NCBI RefSeq assembly: GCF_000234665.1
Contig: NC_018338.1
Span: 536,084-600,083, forward strand
From: Leishmania mexicana MHOM/GT/2001/U1103
Lineage: Eukaryota > Euglenozoa > Kinetoplastea > Trypanosomatida > Trypanosomatidae
DNA: 64,000 nt
Direction of reading: 5' to 3'
Part shown: positions 52,601 to 61,803 of the stretch, in pieces
Numbering within the stretch: position 1 is the stretch's first letter
How the letters are laid out: each line of letters starts with the position of its first letter
Translations under genes and position numbers: made by a program
Notes under the pieces: generated by a model
What the model was told of the DNA's origin: nothing
Seen by the model: only the letters and a program-made list of their open reading frames with translations
Databases searched by the model: none

Positions 52601-55375
52601 ACGCTGATTGCGCATGAGAAGCGTTGCAATGCGTAGCAAACACCGGCTTTCCTCCACGGATGCCGACGTTGTTGTGGGGTAACCGCTAGGCACGGGGCAG
52701 TGAATCGAGATGAGTTCGCCTGTGTACGCAGCATCGTCCAGCAGCTGCACACCTAGGGGGAGGAGGAGGTCACACGAAGCCGGTAGGTAGGCTGCTATCA
52801 CCTGCGTCAGAAGATGCAGTGTCTGAGGGTCCACCATTCGCCGTAGAAGGAGCGTGTCCGCCGCGTCGCGAACGTGGGGCACAGCCGTGGTGGCCAGGGA
52901 CTCGTCATTGGGGTTGCCATGGAGCGCGCCAGACACCACCAAAGCCGAAAACGTCCTCATCGCGGCTGCCGTGTCGGCTGGCCGCCACCTCGCGTCTTGC
53001 ACATGGCCGTCCAACCGCTCAAGTAGTTCGTGCACCAGCTGGTACAGACGGTTGGACCAGAGAGCCTGCACGTTGCCCCGCATCCCAGCCGCGAGTGCGT
53101 CCAGGCAGCGCAGGAAGCTGTAAAGGGAGAGCTGCGCGCCGCGCTCCGGCGACGCGATAGCGACGATGCTGCTTGCAACCTCATCCCATACAAGTTGGGT
53201 TTCGCTGCCGTCGTCACTGACGCAGGCGTCGTGGCACTGGACAAGCGCATCGTGCAGAGCGGTCCCCTTGAGAAGCACCTCGAAGAGCGCCATGTCCGCC
53301 TCAGCGACGTGGAGGAGGACGCGCCAGTCCTGGCGCTGTTCCCATCGCACTGTTGCATCGCCATGCTCGGGAGATGCGTCTGCTCCGATGCTCGCACCTT
53401 GCAGCAGCGCACGCGCGCCAGCCACAACAGACGCCGCACTGTCCAGCAGCCCGACCAAGGCATACCCGGTCTTGCACGTGCACGAGTAGAGCGCCTGCAT
53501 CGCGTAGTCTTTTATGTGGTGGGCAAGGTGAACGGCCACCTTGATGCCCGACACGTCGTCTGCGGTCCCGACGATACCGTCTTCTGTGAAGGTGACGGTC
53601 ACACCAGCTGTTGCCCTGCTCGTGGCGTGGGCAGTGTTGTTGTGCTGGTCGGAGAGTGGCGCAGAAAGACGTGGAGATTGAACGTGGAGGAGTATCAGCT
53701 GCAACACACTGCAGGTGAGCTGGACCGATTCTTCCTCGCCCTCGCCGCCAAGCAACAGCGGCAGCAGGTGCGGCACAACGTCCAGCGCACTCGGCCTCTG
53801 CGAGCTGGACACAACCGCGGCAGCAGCTGCTGCATCCGCTGGTTCTGGCTGCTCCTCGTGCATCGAAAAAATGCTTGACACTTCATCGCGGCGGCACGAG
53901 GAGAAGAGCGCGCGCCGCGTCGTGGGTGAAGAGCTCAGCAGATGCAAAAGCCGCAAGGTCTGAAGGCGCAGCGGGGACGGGTATGCCCCGCAACAAGACT
54001 GCAGCACGGCGCACAGGGTTTCGAGCAGCGCGGCACCATCGCTGTCAGCAAGCGAGGATGCCGGTGACACCTCGCAGTCCAACAAGCAGCAGCGGCACGA
54101 CAGCTCCGACGCGACGACTGGCAGCGGCTGCGCAGACCACATCGACATGGACAAGGCTGCAGATGAGTAGACGGTGTATAGCGTGGAAAGCAGCGCTTCG
54201 ATGGCAGTGGCAGCCACCGCACTTTTCCACCCTAGCTCACCGGGGGCGTGATGATGGAGCTGCTGCTGCTGCTGACGATGATGCAGCGAAACGAGCCGCG
54301 GTAGGAGATACCGCGCAAGGGAGCGGATGAGAAGTGGTGAAGAGGATACAAGCCGCCGGAGCAGGGGAGAGGCTTGCACCAGTTTTAGAAATGTGGCGGC
54401 GGCAGCAGGGCTCCGGAGCAGGCCACGGCTGTGACCTGCCGCGATTGCAGCCGCGTCGTCGTCGGCGACACGGAAAATCTCCCTTATAACCCGACGAACT
54501 AGGTCGTGCACGGACTCGGCGGTCACCTGAGCGACGTTCTCATGCGACCCAGCACCCTGGACAGTCTCCCTATCCTCTCCTTCCCAGTAGCAGGGCTGCC
54601 GTGCACCCTCCTCTGGCACGCTGTCCCCGGTCTCCCCGAGCAAAATCGGCGATGCCAACGGGTCAGTTGGTGAGCAGTCGAAAACAGCACTACGGCACTG
54701 TAACGATGCCTCGTGGGAAGTTAGAAGCGCCGTGCTGGTGTGCAACGGCGGCACCTGTTGCGACAAAGGCATCGGCACGCCGACCAACAGCAGATCCCAG
54801 CAGGAGAAGAGAAACTGGGCAAGGTCGACGAGCACGACCCACCGAGCGTCTTCTGCGTCGCGACCCAGACTGTGAAGAGAGCCGGCAGCGGTCCCCAGTG
54901 TTGTTCTTGCGCCCGTCTTATCAGTTGCTGCCACCGAGCGGCCGCTTCTGACACGTCCTCCATGGCGCACAACGTACGTGTACAACGCGACAAGGACATC
55001 GGCCAAAGTGGAGCCTATACGGCGCGGATGCGGAGCGCTCACCTCCCCAGAGAACGCAAGTATTGCACAGGGGTCGGTGCCGTGGTCGAACGTCAGCCAG
55101 TCGTATGTCCAGGCCAGCAGCGCGCCTTCGCCATCTTCGCTGGCGGGGCAGTTGTGCACAAGCGCCTCCATGATGGCTACAGCACCGCGGTACACCACGT
55201 CCACGGAGGGTGGTGGCGTGCCGTTTTGAAGCGACTCGACGAAGCATCTGAGGCACGTAGTAGCTGTGTGCTGCGGTGGTGCTAAGGTATATGCGCCGCT
55301 TCTCGCGCCACCACTAGGGGCGGGGAGGAGCAACACCGCGTGAGATGGAGGGCATTGCTGTCCAATGGACGACAT
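49640..55375 (-). CDS. Large helical protein of unknown function (1911 aa)
   Basis: ATG at 55375, stop TGA at 49640, one uninterrupted frame of 1911 residues. Composition is rich in Leu, Ala and Ser, with many amphipathic helices such as LADVLVALYTYVVRHGG, RSLARYLLPRLVSLHHR and LLQLLYLLLMRAHKVDVV, and no transmembrane or catalytic motif. Low-complexity inserts occur: a His/Gln stretch (RQQQQQLHHHAPG) near residue 370, acidic Ser-rich patches, and a Pro-rich segment near 960-990. The pattern suggests an alpha-solenoid scaffold. Very large solenoids of this size include the Nup188/Nup205 nucleoporins and HEAT-type scaffolds, but nothing identifies one of them here. Confidence 0.85.
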   Translation of the reverse strand: MSSIGQQCPPSHAVLLLPAPSGGARSGAYTLAPPQHTATTCLRCFVESLQNGTPPPSVDVVYRGAVAIMEALVHNCPASEDGEGALLAWTYDWLTFDHGTDPCAILAFSGEVSAPHPRRIGSTLADVLVALYTYVVRHGGRVRSGRSVAATDKTGARTTLGTAAGSLHSLGRDAEDARWVVLVDLAQFLFSCWDLLLVGVPMPLSQQVPPLHTSTALLTSHEASLQCRSAVFDCSPTDPLASPILLGETGDSVPEEGARQPCYWEGEDRETVQGAGSHENVAQVTAESVHDLVRRVIREIFRVADDDAAAIAAGHSRGLLRSPAAAATFLKLVQASPLLRRLVSSSPLLIRSLARYLLPRLVSLHHRQQQQQLHHHAPGELGWKSAVAATAIEALLSTLYTVYSSAALSMSMWSAQPLPVVASELSCRCCLLDCEVSPASSLADSDGAALLETLCAVLQSCCGAYPSPLRLQTLRLLHLLSSSPTTRRALFSSCRRDEVSSIFSMHEEQPEPADAAAAAAVVSSSQRPSALDVVPHLLPLLLGGEGEEESVQLTCSVLQLILLHVQSPRLSAPLSDQHNNTAHATSRATAGVTVTFTEDGIVGTADDVSGIKVAVHLAHHIKDYAMQALYSCTCKTGYALVGLLDSAASVVAGARALLQGASIGADASPEHGDATVRWEQRQDWRVLLHVAEADMALFEVLLKGTALHDALVQCHDACVSDDGSETQLVWDEVASSIVAIASPERGAQLSLYSFLRCLDALAAGMRGNVQALWSNRLYQLVHELLERLDGHVQDARWRPADTAAAMRTFSALVVSGALHGNPNDESLATTAVPHVRDAADTLLLRRMVDPQTLHLLTQVIAAYLPASCDLLLPLGVQLLDDAAYTGELISIHCPVPSGYPTTTSASVEESRCLLRIATLLMRNQRENWAAPTPTFTPKERRTQRASNSPSPAGQKPTIPPYPMPGHPHMSPYTSRGLGHSNGGADRPGLLDVLFGLYPEAPELLAARTELIHAVARGHGTADAQPELLAARTSAFVGAASLTEVAMRASDLQASLLLSLATLGCRPCVGRQELRAMLEDQCRVLCSRLQRADFSDSTPVPVALWSAKAAEEEGDAPNPAIAETASDRDGDDDSGLLLDTLQEVFTLFVVRMLWYGGAEPDPSQPLPLPSSQVSATDAAPDHFFSEAHAQALMMCVEESVGLQEGLRQLLFDLHTQYRMDVHDFLTLLQGEKDRVPRQRPQQAQAPSPSSVIFAAAVLSVILYDGDEPGLSTTQRGAASPLRTYMRFLRSVHWLANTSSQEAGVPFPAELLLRSVFRVAQRELLSLDCLHHTQEQLADVALVTTAAFPAAIGGLHFVYGELAFQQLAAREDVPASTPGSSPGAALPICVLREHLVPFLLRTNSGRLAHRNNLSISVAALKYSTVLLQLMSVALWPLAPATCTSVDAVLTEYAMSRARQLLALTTAELTRADSAARKLLYPLLQLLYLLLMRAHKVDVVRRYGADLLLFAVTARHAAITRAKLIVFGEVESSAVADTDEDNARVCVIATIVYIMAQQIAAPRRNGATGDIEIVSAGDVTRAASGGAAAVGGGELEPPSRKDMPWYVWIPVLRYYWCFRAAVSRTASYHTAREQRRSMLRILVSGAEYVIRLCGVSHLACCSHSAAHVGKDPDRDERQAATILIDWCTELIFTSWRSGDDFDDAHPSVTIVAARLLYLLFYRFRALAANSVWLNALVLSCMRQTAPSRLLRLPLAAEGWLLAALILVLPYVQHSRAYDDYVKGSAARFFEKPEISVRVKLLPYPPSKEAATAGAARRVGASGGWADVSAAEPELSCVLRILIMACRQYEMSPHRLRSSRLEVIVPLGLQFVEEAPIRECPSVLEYAFPYTVPFTTAAAPPLLLVFRCFADQIHA

Positions 55376-55919
55376 TCACGTCTTGTAGCACACGAACTCT
55401 GTGATGGACCACACTGTCCTCCCCTTTCCCCTCAGTAGGTTTCTGTGTAGCGTCTCTCCTTGACTTGTCTGCGGTGGGGATGGAGAGCGAGAGAGAAGAT
55501 CAGGGAGGGGAGGGGAGGAAGGTGTTCATGTATGTTTTTCTATACTTCTGCGAAGCTGTGCCGATTGCCTCGCGTGCGTGCGGGCGTGTGTCGACTTGGC
55601 ATGTCTTTTAGAGCAGCCAGAGGGGAGAAGGGTGCAGAGAAGGAGGCCGCAAATGTACAAAGGCACCATGGCCATACAGCGATGAGGGTTAGGGTTAGGG
55701 GGAGGAAGAGGGGACTTGGATGCGCGCATGGGTCGCGCATCCAAGCAACCCCCTTTTTCTCCTCTGATTCCATCTCCGTCTCTGAACCGCTGCGACTGCC
55801 GGATCGCGCTGGCAGGCGTAGGGAGACGCACGCAAACACAGCGTCCTTCTCGTGTTCTTGACGCGTGCGCTCTTCCGTGCATCGGGCGTGCAGCACCGGC
55901 CCTTTCCCGCGGCGCCACT

Positions 55920-55942
55920 ATAAATATATATATATATATATT
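55920..55942. repeat. (TA)n microsatellite
   Basis: TA-rich run TATAAATATATATATATATA in the spacer. Confidence 0.85.
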
Positions 55943-56204
55943 TAACGCTTTCTTTTCAATCCATGACACCATGTGTGCAGATAATTCGCGTGACTCTGAA
56001 GCCGACCGTGCACATGAAGAGCTACAGGTCCGCGAAAGAGGAAAAGGACGGCCAGGCACACAGCAGCCCTTTGCCGCTTCAGCTTGCATGAAGACGACGG
56101 CCAGCACCACCACCAGAGAAAGGCAGGGACATTGTTTACTATTATACAAAGTGTGCCCATTCCCTGCCATACAACATGATTTCAGCTGCTTTGTACTCTG
56201 ACCA

Positions 56205-56580
56205 GTCCCAGACCCGTCTCGTGGTGCAAAGCAGCCGCGGACACACGCCAGCGCAGCAGTGCGGCGGCTCGGTCGGCTGAGCGCGGCCTCGGTACCCTAC
56301 CGATCCGCCGCCTCGCATGTCGCCTCACAGCGGCTCACATCATGCCAGTCGCCATCCCTGGTGCATCCCTCGCGGCGGCACGCAGGCCACCCACCACCAG
56401 TGGGCAGTGCGAGGGCCGGGCGGGGTACGTTCGAGTCACGCTGACACGCTGCCGGCATGAGCAGCGATGAAGCGCACTGACACCACCACGTCGTGGGTGC
56501 TTGGCCCTGCGTCACCACTGCAAGCGGTTCGGCATTGGTAGGGATAGGGGGGGGTTCTGCTTGCCCCCCCTTCGTCATCA
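56205..56580 (+). mobile_element. SIDER-like element, diverged copy
   Basis: A GC-rich block with two related halves ends in CACCACTGCAAGCGGTTCGG, then CATTGGTAGGGATAGGGGGG. This resembles the CACCACCACAAGTGGCTCAG and GGGGATAGGGAGGG part of the repeats at 21311 and 26767 but is clearly diverged. It lies in the 3' region of the methyltransferase gene, the usual place for SIDER2 elements, which are linked in the literature to mRNA destabilisation. Boundaries are approximate. Confidence 0.6.
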
Positions 56581-57019
56581 AGAGTGGTGGAGATACAGGC
56601 ACACACATCTCCTACAAACACGAGTGCAAGTACATCCACACACGCACGTGCGGGCCCTGAAGAGCGCCAGGGAACTACGGCATACAGAAAAGATACAGAG
56701 GGTCGCCCCCTCCGTCACTTTATCTTCTCTGGCTACTACGGCACCTCCTCCGGCTGCCCAGTCGAGCATCTTCAGACACTGTTATATATGACGAGAGCAG
56801 CACTGAGACACCGAGCAGCAAAGACAGCGACAGCAACTGAAAGATAAGAGGGAGACTTATGCATGCCGGCAAGGAGAAGCGCGAGCACACACACACACAC
56901 ACACACAGGCATACAGGCATCTGACAAGACTTATCCTGCTCGACTTCACTCGCTCCAGAGGGTGGTGCTTGTGGTGGTGGTGGTGATGCGGGTGCACTGC
57001 CTCACATCATGATCTGGAT

Positions 57020-58243
57020 TTACTTCCCTCCTCCACCTGCTCCGCCTCTGTCCTCGTGGTCTTTGTACGCCTCCAGTGCCTCCGGGTAAGCCACGACGTA
57101 GTAGGTGGTGCCGTAGTGCATGTTGCGTATTTCCTTCACCTCCAACCGTGACTCCTGCAGGTACTGGCGGATCGGTGAGTTCCACGTGCAACCGTGTGTG
57201 TTGACCTTGTGCTGCTGTTCAAAGTAGTCAAGAAACCAGTTCACCGGCGGGTAGGGACTCGCGCCGTGCTCCAACAGCAAGATCATCCCACTCGGCTTCA
57301 CAACGCGCTGCATCTGACGCAGCGCCATTACGGGGTCGCGTAGGTGGCAGAGGCCGAACATGTCCACGACACAGTCGAACTCGCCATCCCTGAAATTGTC
57401 CAGGGTTTCCGAGCGCACGCGCTTCACGTCGTACTTTGGGTAAGCAGTATGGGGGATGCGGTAGCGCATGGCCTGCAGCTGCTGCGGGTTGGAGTCCGTC
57501 AGCACGACCTCGTGGACTGCGTACGGGTAGGCGCCGATATTCTGTCCGTGCCCGGCTGCTAGCTCGAGAACACGTCCGTATGTGTGCTGCAGCAATTCCT
57601 CACGCAGCTGACGAATCTCGCGTGGCTGCTCCACCCACACCCGAAAGAATGTGAGCGCTGCCCCGGCGACGGCCATGGCTGTCAGCACGCCAGCCCACAG
57701 CTTCATGCGCTCCTTCAGGGGCCGCTTCTCGCGCTGCAGCCGGAAGTACTCGCGCTGCTGGTAGTACTCATGGTGCCAGAACGGCTTCACGTGCTTTGGG
57801 ATATCGTCGGTGAGGTCGTAGATGTTCTGCTTCCCCCTGGCGAGGATGGGAGGTGCCGTCGTCTCCCAGCTCCACACAATCGCCTCAGGGATTTCATCCC
57901 GCCCTTCCCGTGCGAGCGCCTTGCGCGCAGTCTCCATGACGATATCGTCGGAGGGCTCGATGAAGCCCTTGTGGCGCTGCTGGATTTCGCTGGTGACGGA
58001 GTAGCCACTAGGGGCACCGTTAACGACCGCAGACTCGCTCGCTCTCTCAGCGGCGTCGCCCGACATCTGGTGCGCGTGCTGCTCGGAGCTAGACTTGGTG
58101 TTGCCACCGGTCGTTCTATTTGTGTTGCACGTACTGCCGCTGCGACCGCACCAGCGGGGGTGCTGGGACAGCGTACCCGTGCCTGCCCTCGCCAAACCAG
58201 CCAGCAACGCCAGGCGAGAGCTTGCTGCACAGCATCGCCTCAT
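57020..58243 (-). CDS. OMS1-like mitochondrial methyltransferase (407 aa)
   Basis: The first ATG in frame is 58243, giving an Arg/Ala/Ser-rich N-terminus (MRRCCAASSRLALLAGLAR) like a mitochondrial presequence. One transmembrane segment lies near residues 180-200 (GVLTAMAVAGAALTFF). The C-terminal part is a class I S-adenosylmethionine methyltransferase: motif I as VLELAAGHGQNIGAY, an acidic end to strand 2 at LTDSN, motif IV-like DCVVDMFGLCHLRDP, and post motifs VVKPSGMILLLEHG. This layout (presequence, one membrane span, methyltransferase) is that of the yeast inner-membrane protein OMS1 and related METTL7-like enzymes. Substrate is unknown. Confidence 0.85.
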   Translation of the reverse strand: MRRCCAASSRLALLAGLARAGTGTLSQHPRWCGRSGSTCNTNRTTGGNTKSSSEQHAHQMSGDAAERASESAVVNGAPSGYSVTSEIQQRHKGFIEPSDDIVMETARKALAREGRDEIPEAIVWSWETTAPPILARGKQNIYDLTDDIPKHVKPFWHHEYYQQREYFRLQREKRPLKERMKLWAGVLTAMAVAGAALTFFRVWVEQPREIRQLREELLQHTYGRVLELAAGHGQNIGAYPYAVHEVVLTDSNPQQLQAMRYRIPHTAYPKYDVKRVRSETLDNFRDGEFDCVVDMFGLCHLRDPVMALRQMQRVVKPSGMILLLEHGASPYPPVNWFLDYFEQQHKVNTHGCTWNSPIRQYLQESRLEVKEIRNMHYGTTYYVVAYPEALEAYKDHEDRGGAGGGGK

Positions 58244-59243
58244 GCTTGCGCGGTATGTTTTCCGTTTTGCGCTCGTTCGAAGTAATCGCGTAATCGCGAA
58301 GAGCACCGGCGACCGAGTTTGTATTATGTGCGTCGTGCGTGTGTGGTGGCGACGGATTCCAACTGTTTATGCCGGACGGGCCTTTCCCCTCCTCTGGCTC
58401 ACTCTCTGACGCTTGGGAATCTTTTTTTTTGTGATATAATCGAACAGCGGGCGCCACACGTACACATGCACACGCTTGCGTGTGCCTGCATATCCAGGTG
58501 AGTTTGTGCTGGTGCGTGCGTGTATGTGCAAGAGACCCATGGCAACAAAGGGGCGCGGGGCCACGCGCGAGGGAGGGCGAGTGAGTGTCAGAAGGGCGAC
58601 GGAGAGAGGAGAAAGAGAGAGTGAGGGGAAGGGAGGGACGAGAAGATTCGAGGTGAAGGCAATGGCTGGCCAGGCCTGCCCATAAGCGTGAGAATGCGCC
58701 GCCTTGGTGGCGATTCAGACGAAAAAAGGGTTCATTGGCCACGTCCGCTGAGCCAAGCTTGAACTCAGGCNNNNNNNNNNNNNNNNNNNNNNNNNNNNNN
58801 NNNNNNNNNNNNNNNNNNNNNNNNNNNNNNNNNNNNNNNNNNNNNNNNNNNNNNNNNNNNNNNNNNNNNNCGTGGTGGAGGTCAGACGTCTAGAGGATCG
58901 CATCACCCATTCTTTGCAACAAAAAGGGGCCGCCTCAGCAACGTCACTCTTTACCGAAGCAAGCAAAGTAAAAGCGTAGCGGCAAGAGAACCAAGAGAAA
59001 GCGCCCCACCACCGGCGGTGCCCACCCCTCTCCCTTTGATGAGTGGGTGCAGCCCTAGTCGCATGTCAATATATACACACACATACACGCGGAGTGTGCG
59101 AAGGGGCGAGGTGAGGAGATCAGAGAGCTGGAACCTGTGCCAAAGCACTGTCTCCTCTTCTCACTCTCCTTTGACTCGCCTGCAGCGGCCAATGGCGAAG
59201 AGGCGGTGTGGGTGCGTGACACCCACACATATTCTGATGTGTC
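58244..59243 (-). other. Spacer between methyltransferase and metacaspase genes, interrupted by a gap
   Basis: Contains the methyltransferase leader, a T run near 58425-58432, purine-rich sequence at 58560-58660, an assembly gap, and the 3' untranslated region of metacaspase. A T6 run on the minus strand (58722-58727) lies close to the gap. No gene is supported outside the gap. Confidence 0.65.
58771..58870. other. Assembly gap (100 Ns)
   Basis: Exactly 100 undetermined bases, the conventional filler for a gap of unknown size. Whatever lies here, possibly much longer, is missing from the window. Confidence 0.99.
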
Positions 59244-60566
59244 TTACCCAGGCGGGAGCCGGCCGAACGTGTACTGGGCTGGTGGGGGCTGCTGTGGCCC
59301 GTACTGCGCGGGTGGAGGTGGCGCGTACGGTGCTGACGGAGGTGCAGGTAAGTACTGCGATGTAGGACACCCCGACACACCAGGAGTTGCCTGCTGCACC
59401 GGTATCCTTTGCGCCAGGTATTCCTGCGCTGGGTAGCCAGAACCCCAAACTCGACGCTGCGGCGGAGGGTAGTAGCTTTGCGGCGGCCGCGGTACGTAGG
59501 CTGGGTAACCCATCGGGGGCGGCATCGCCTGCGGCGGGAGGCTCTGCGGAGGTTGCTGGTACTGCTGCGGCACGCAATGCATCATGGATGTGTTCACCGT
59601 AATCATGCCAAAGAGGGAGAAGGGCTTGTACAGATCAATTGGCTTCGAGCTGGTGAGCTGCGGCACCTGCACCCGACCTTTTTTGCGCAGCTCCTCTCGT
59701 GTCTTGAGAAGAATATTAAGGTAGGAGAACCCATGCGTGTTCAGAAGGGACCACGTGAAGGCGAGAGTGGCCGCACCGTTCGCGTGGCCGCCGTTCTGCA
59801 CATCTGCGCTGGTGCCGCTATCCGTGCACCCGCTGAACATGACAACGTCGCCGTTCGAGAAGTTGCCGCGGCGTACCTGTTGCATGTACTCGCGTGCCCC
59901 GCCGCCGCCTACTCTCGGCGTCACGTAACTGAAGGGTAGATCCAGCATGCTGGCTGAGTGACAGCAGTCAAAGACGCACGTCATGCGCACCCCAGGCGGC
60001 AGCGGGGCTACGAGCATGAGGAAGAGATCATCGTCGAGAATGCTGCCGTTCTCGATGTGGTCGAGTGGGATGAGACACTGGTCGTACTTCTCTTCCGTGT
60101 CTCGCCTCGCCTTGGTTTGTCCGCCGTGGCCGGAGAAGTGAAAAAACAGGACATCACCGGGGCGTACGTCGCCGGTCAGCCACAGCATGTGCTTGATGAT
60201 GTTTTCGCGGGTGGGCATGGCGGAGAAGCCGGGGAACGACGGGTCGTCGACGAGGATGCAGCACTCGCTAATCGGGAAGGTGATCTGCTGCAGCGTTCCC
60301 AGCATCGAGCCCACATCGTTGACGCAGCCACGCAGTGCGTTGCGCGTACCCGTGTAGTTGATTCCGATGAAAAGCGCACGGACACGGCCGCCGGTGTACG
60401 GCACCGGGGCACGGTAGGGAATTATGGGCCGCACTGTGTGAATGAGCCGCCTTCCGGCATTAATGTCAACCCGTTTGGGCCGGTCAACCAGAAGAAGGCC
60501 GTTCGCGAGCATCGGGATCAGAGTGGCGACGGCCCCTATCCCCAAAATATCAAGAAAGTCTGCCAT
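59244..60566 (-). CDS. MCA: Metacaspase (440 aa)
   Basis: Metacaspases are clan CD cysteine peptidases that cleave after Arg or Lys. The catalytic dyad is present: H147 in FFHFSGHGGQ and C202 in FDCCHSASM. The first 60 residues contain a hydrophobic segment (ILGIGAVATLIPMLANGLLL), and the catalytic domain spans about residues 60-330. The C-terminal 100 residues are Pro/Gln/Tyr-rich, as in the single Leishmania metacaspase, which is cut during processing and implicated in cell cycle and stress-induced death. Start at 60566 is the first ATG and the length fits the family. The frame is intact. Confidence 0.96.
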   Translation of the reverse strand: MADFLDILGIGAVATLIPMLANGLLLVDRPKRVDINAGRRLIHTVRPIIPYRAPVPYTGGRVRALFIGINYTGTRNALRGCVNDVGSMLGTLQQITFPISECCILVDDPSFPGFSAMPTRENIIKHMLWLTGDVRPGDVLFFHFSGHGGQTKARRDTEEKYDQCLIPLDHIENGSILDDDLFLMLVAPLPPGVRMTCVFDCCHSASMLDLPFSYVTPRVGGGGAREYMQQVRRGNFSNGDVVMFSGCTDSGTSADVQNGGHANGAATLAFTWSLLNTHGFSYLNILLKTREELRKKGRVQVPQLTSSKPIDLYKPFSLFGMITVNTSMMHCVPQQYQQPPQSLPPQAMPPPMGYPAYVPRPPQSYYPPPQRRVWGSGYPAQEYLAQRIPVQQATPGVSGCPTSQYLPAPPSAPYAPPPPAQYGPQQPPPAQYTFGRLPPG

Positions 60567-61803
60567 TCTGTTTTCCTTTGCCTATACTATTAGACTTATT
60601 ATACCTCGGTTTGGAGGGGGCACTGGGCGAGGAAGCGGAGCGGAGCGGAGGGGGGTGATGACCGGTATCCAACTGCTTCAGCAACGCTGGCAAGGCGCTA
60701 CGGAGAATGAAAGGATGAGGTGTTGTGTAGTGGTGGCAGAGGATTTTCGAGGTGACAGCAGAAGTGCGAGCCAGTGGAGGCGGGAGGGGGGGGGATGGGA
60801 TGAGAAGAGGCCAAGATAGAAGAAAACGTGGAAGGGAAGGAATGCGTGTAGAAACCCCGTCGAGCGTTGCCGGGGCTCATCCCCCACCCCCCGGACAACC
60901 AAACGACCCCTCCCTCCAATTGAGGACGAGATCGTTGTAGCAGCCGTTGCCGACTCCACTGCATTGATATGACTTTCTTCACCCACACCACCAAACGCCT
61001 CAACAATGCGGCCGCTGTCGGCGCTTATTCTAATTTTGTTTGGCTGCTGCTGTTGTATTTTGTGTGGCGACGCATGACGAGGAGCTCCTCCTCTTCGTGG
61101 CACTCAACGAAGTCGACATGTCTCGGTGTATTTAGCTGAGAACGACCGGTACGGAGGGCACCACTATGAAGAACTGCCACAGGACATATACAGATCGGTC
61201 TCAAGTACAGATATCCTCAGCGAGTGAGAAAGGGAGCTGGTGTCGCGCATTGCCTTTGCAAACGCCCCCCTCCCTGTGCACCTTCTTCTTGCGAGGATTA
61301 TCATGGTAGCTCGACGTCAGTGAGCACGCTTGTGCGCGCTCGCGCATGCACGCCTGTGTGGGCCCTGAGAGAGGGGTCGATATCTCCAAGCTACAAGAAA
61401 TTCACAGTGAAGTAAGCGAAGAAACACCAGAGCATGCCCAGCTTCTCCCGCACTGTCCTCAAAGAAGAGGGCGTGCCCTCAAATATACATATTCACGTGC
61501 AACGTGCCTTCGGCAATGAACAAGGACAATCTGTGCTCGTGAGCAGTTGCCGCACGACGCGGAGAGGCAATCCACACGTACAAGCGAGTTTGTGGGTGCG
61601 CCAACGGTGTGCGTTACCCTTGTCCTCCGCTCCCCAGTTTGTTTGACGGGCACGATTGGTTGCCCATCATCATCACCACTAGCATCGGCTCCAGAAGAGA
61701 AATCAAAGGAGGCAATCACCAACAGCAAGTGGCCCAGAGGCACGCACACACGCACACACACATACATATATAGACTCAGACCCACACAGCTTCTGTCCTC
61801 CGC
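60567..61803 (-). other. Spacer between metacaspase and the type II membrane protein gene
   Basis: No coding region is supported. Contains the metacaspase leader (purine/pyrimidine-biased near 60620-60660), a G run near 60787-60794, and CA tracts near 61742-61763. Confidence 0.7.

Larger units (their letters stand above)
55376..57019 (-). other. Spacer between the 1911-residue gene and the methyltransferase gene
   Basis: Holds the leader of the 1911-residue gene, two TTAGGG units near 55685-55700, a TA tract at 55920-55942, a SIDER-like element at 56205-56580, and a CA tract near 56886-56909. No coding region is supported. Confidence 0.7.

Noticed and set aside
56425..56440. tRNA B-box-like ACGTTCGAGTC
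   Set aside because: It lies inside the SIDER-like element, lacks a matching A box and acceptor stem, and no polymerase III T run follows.
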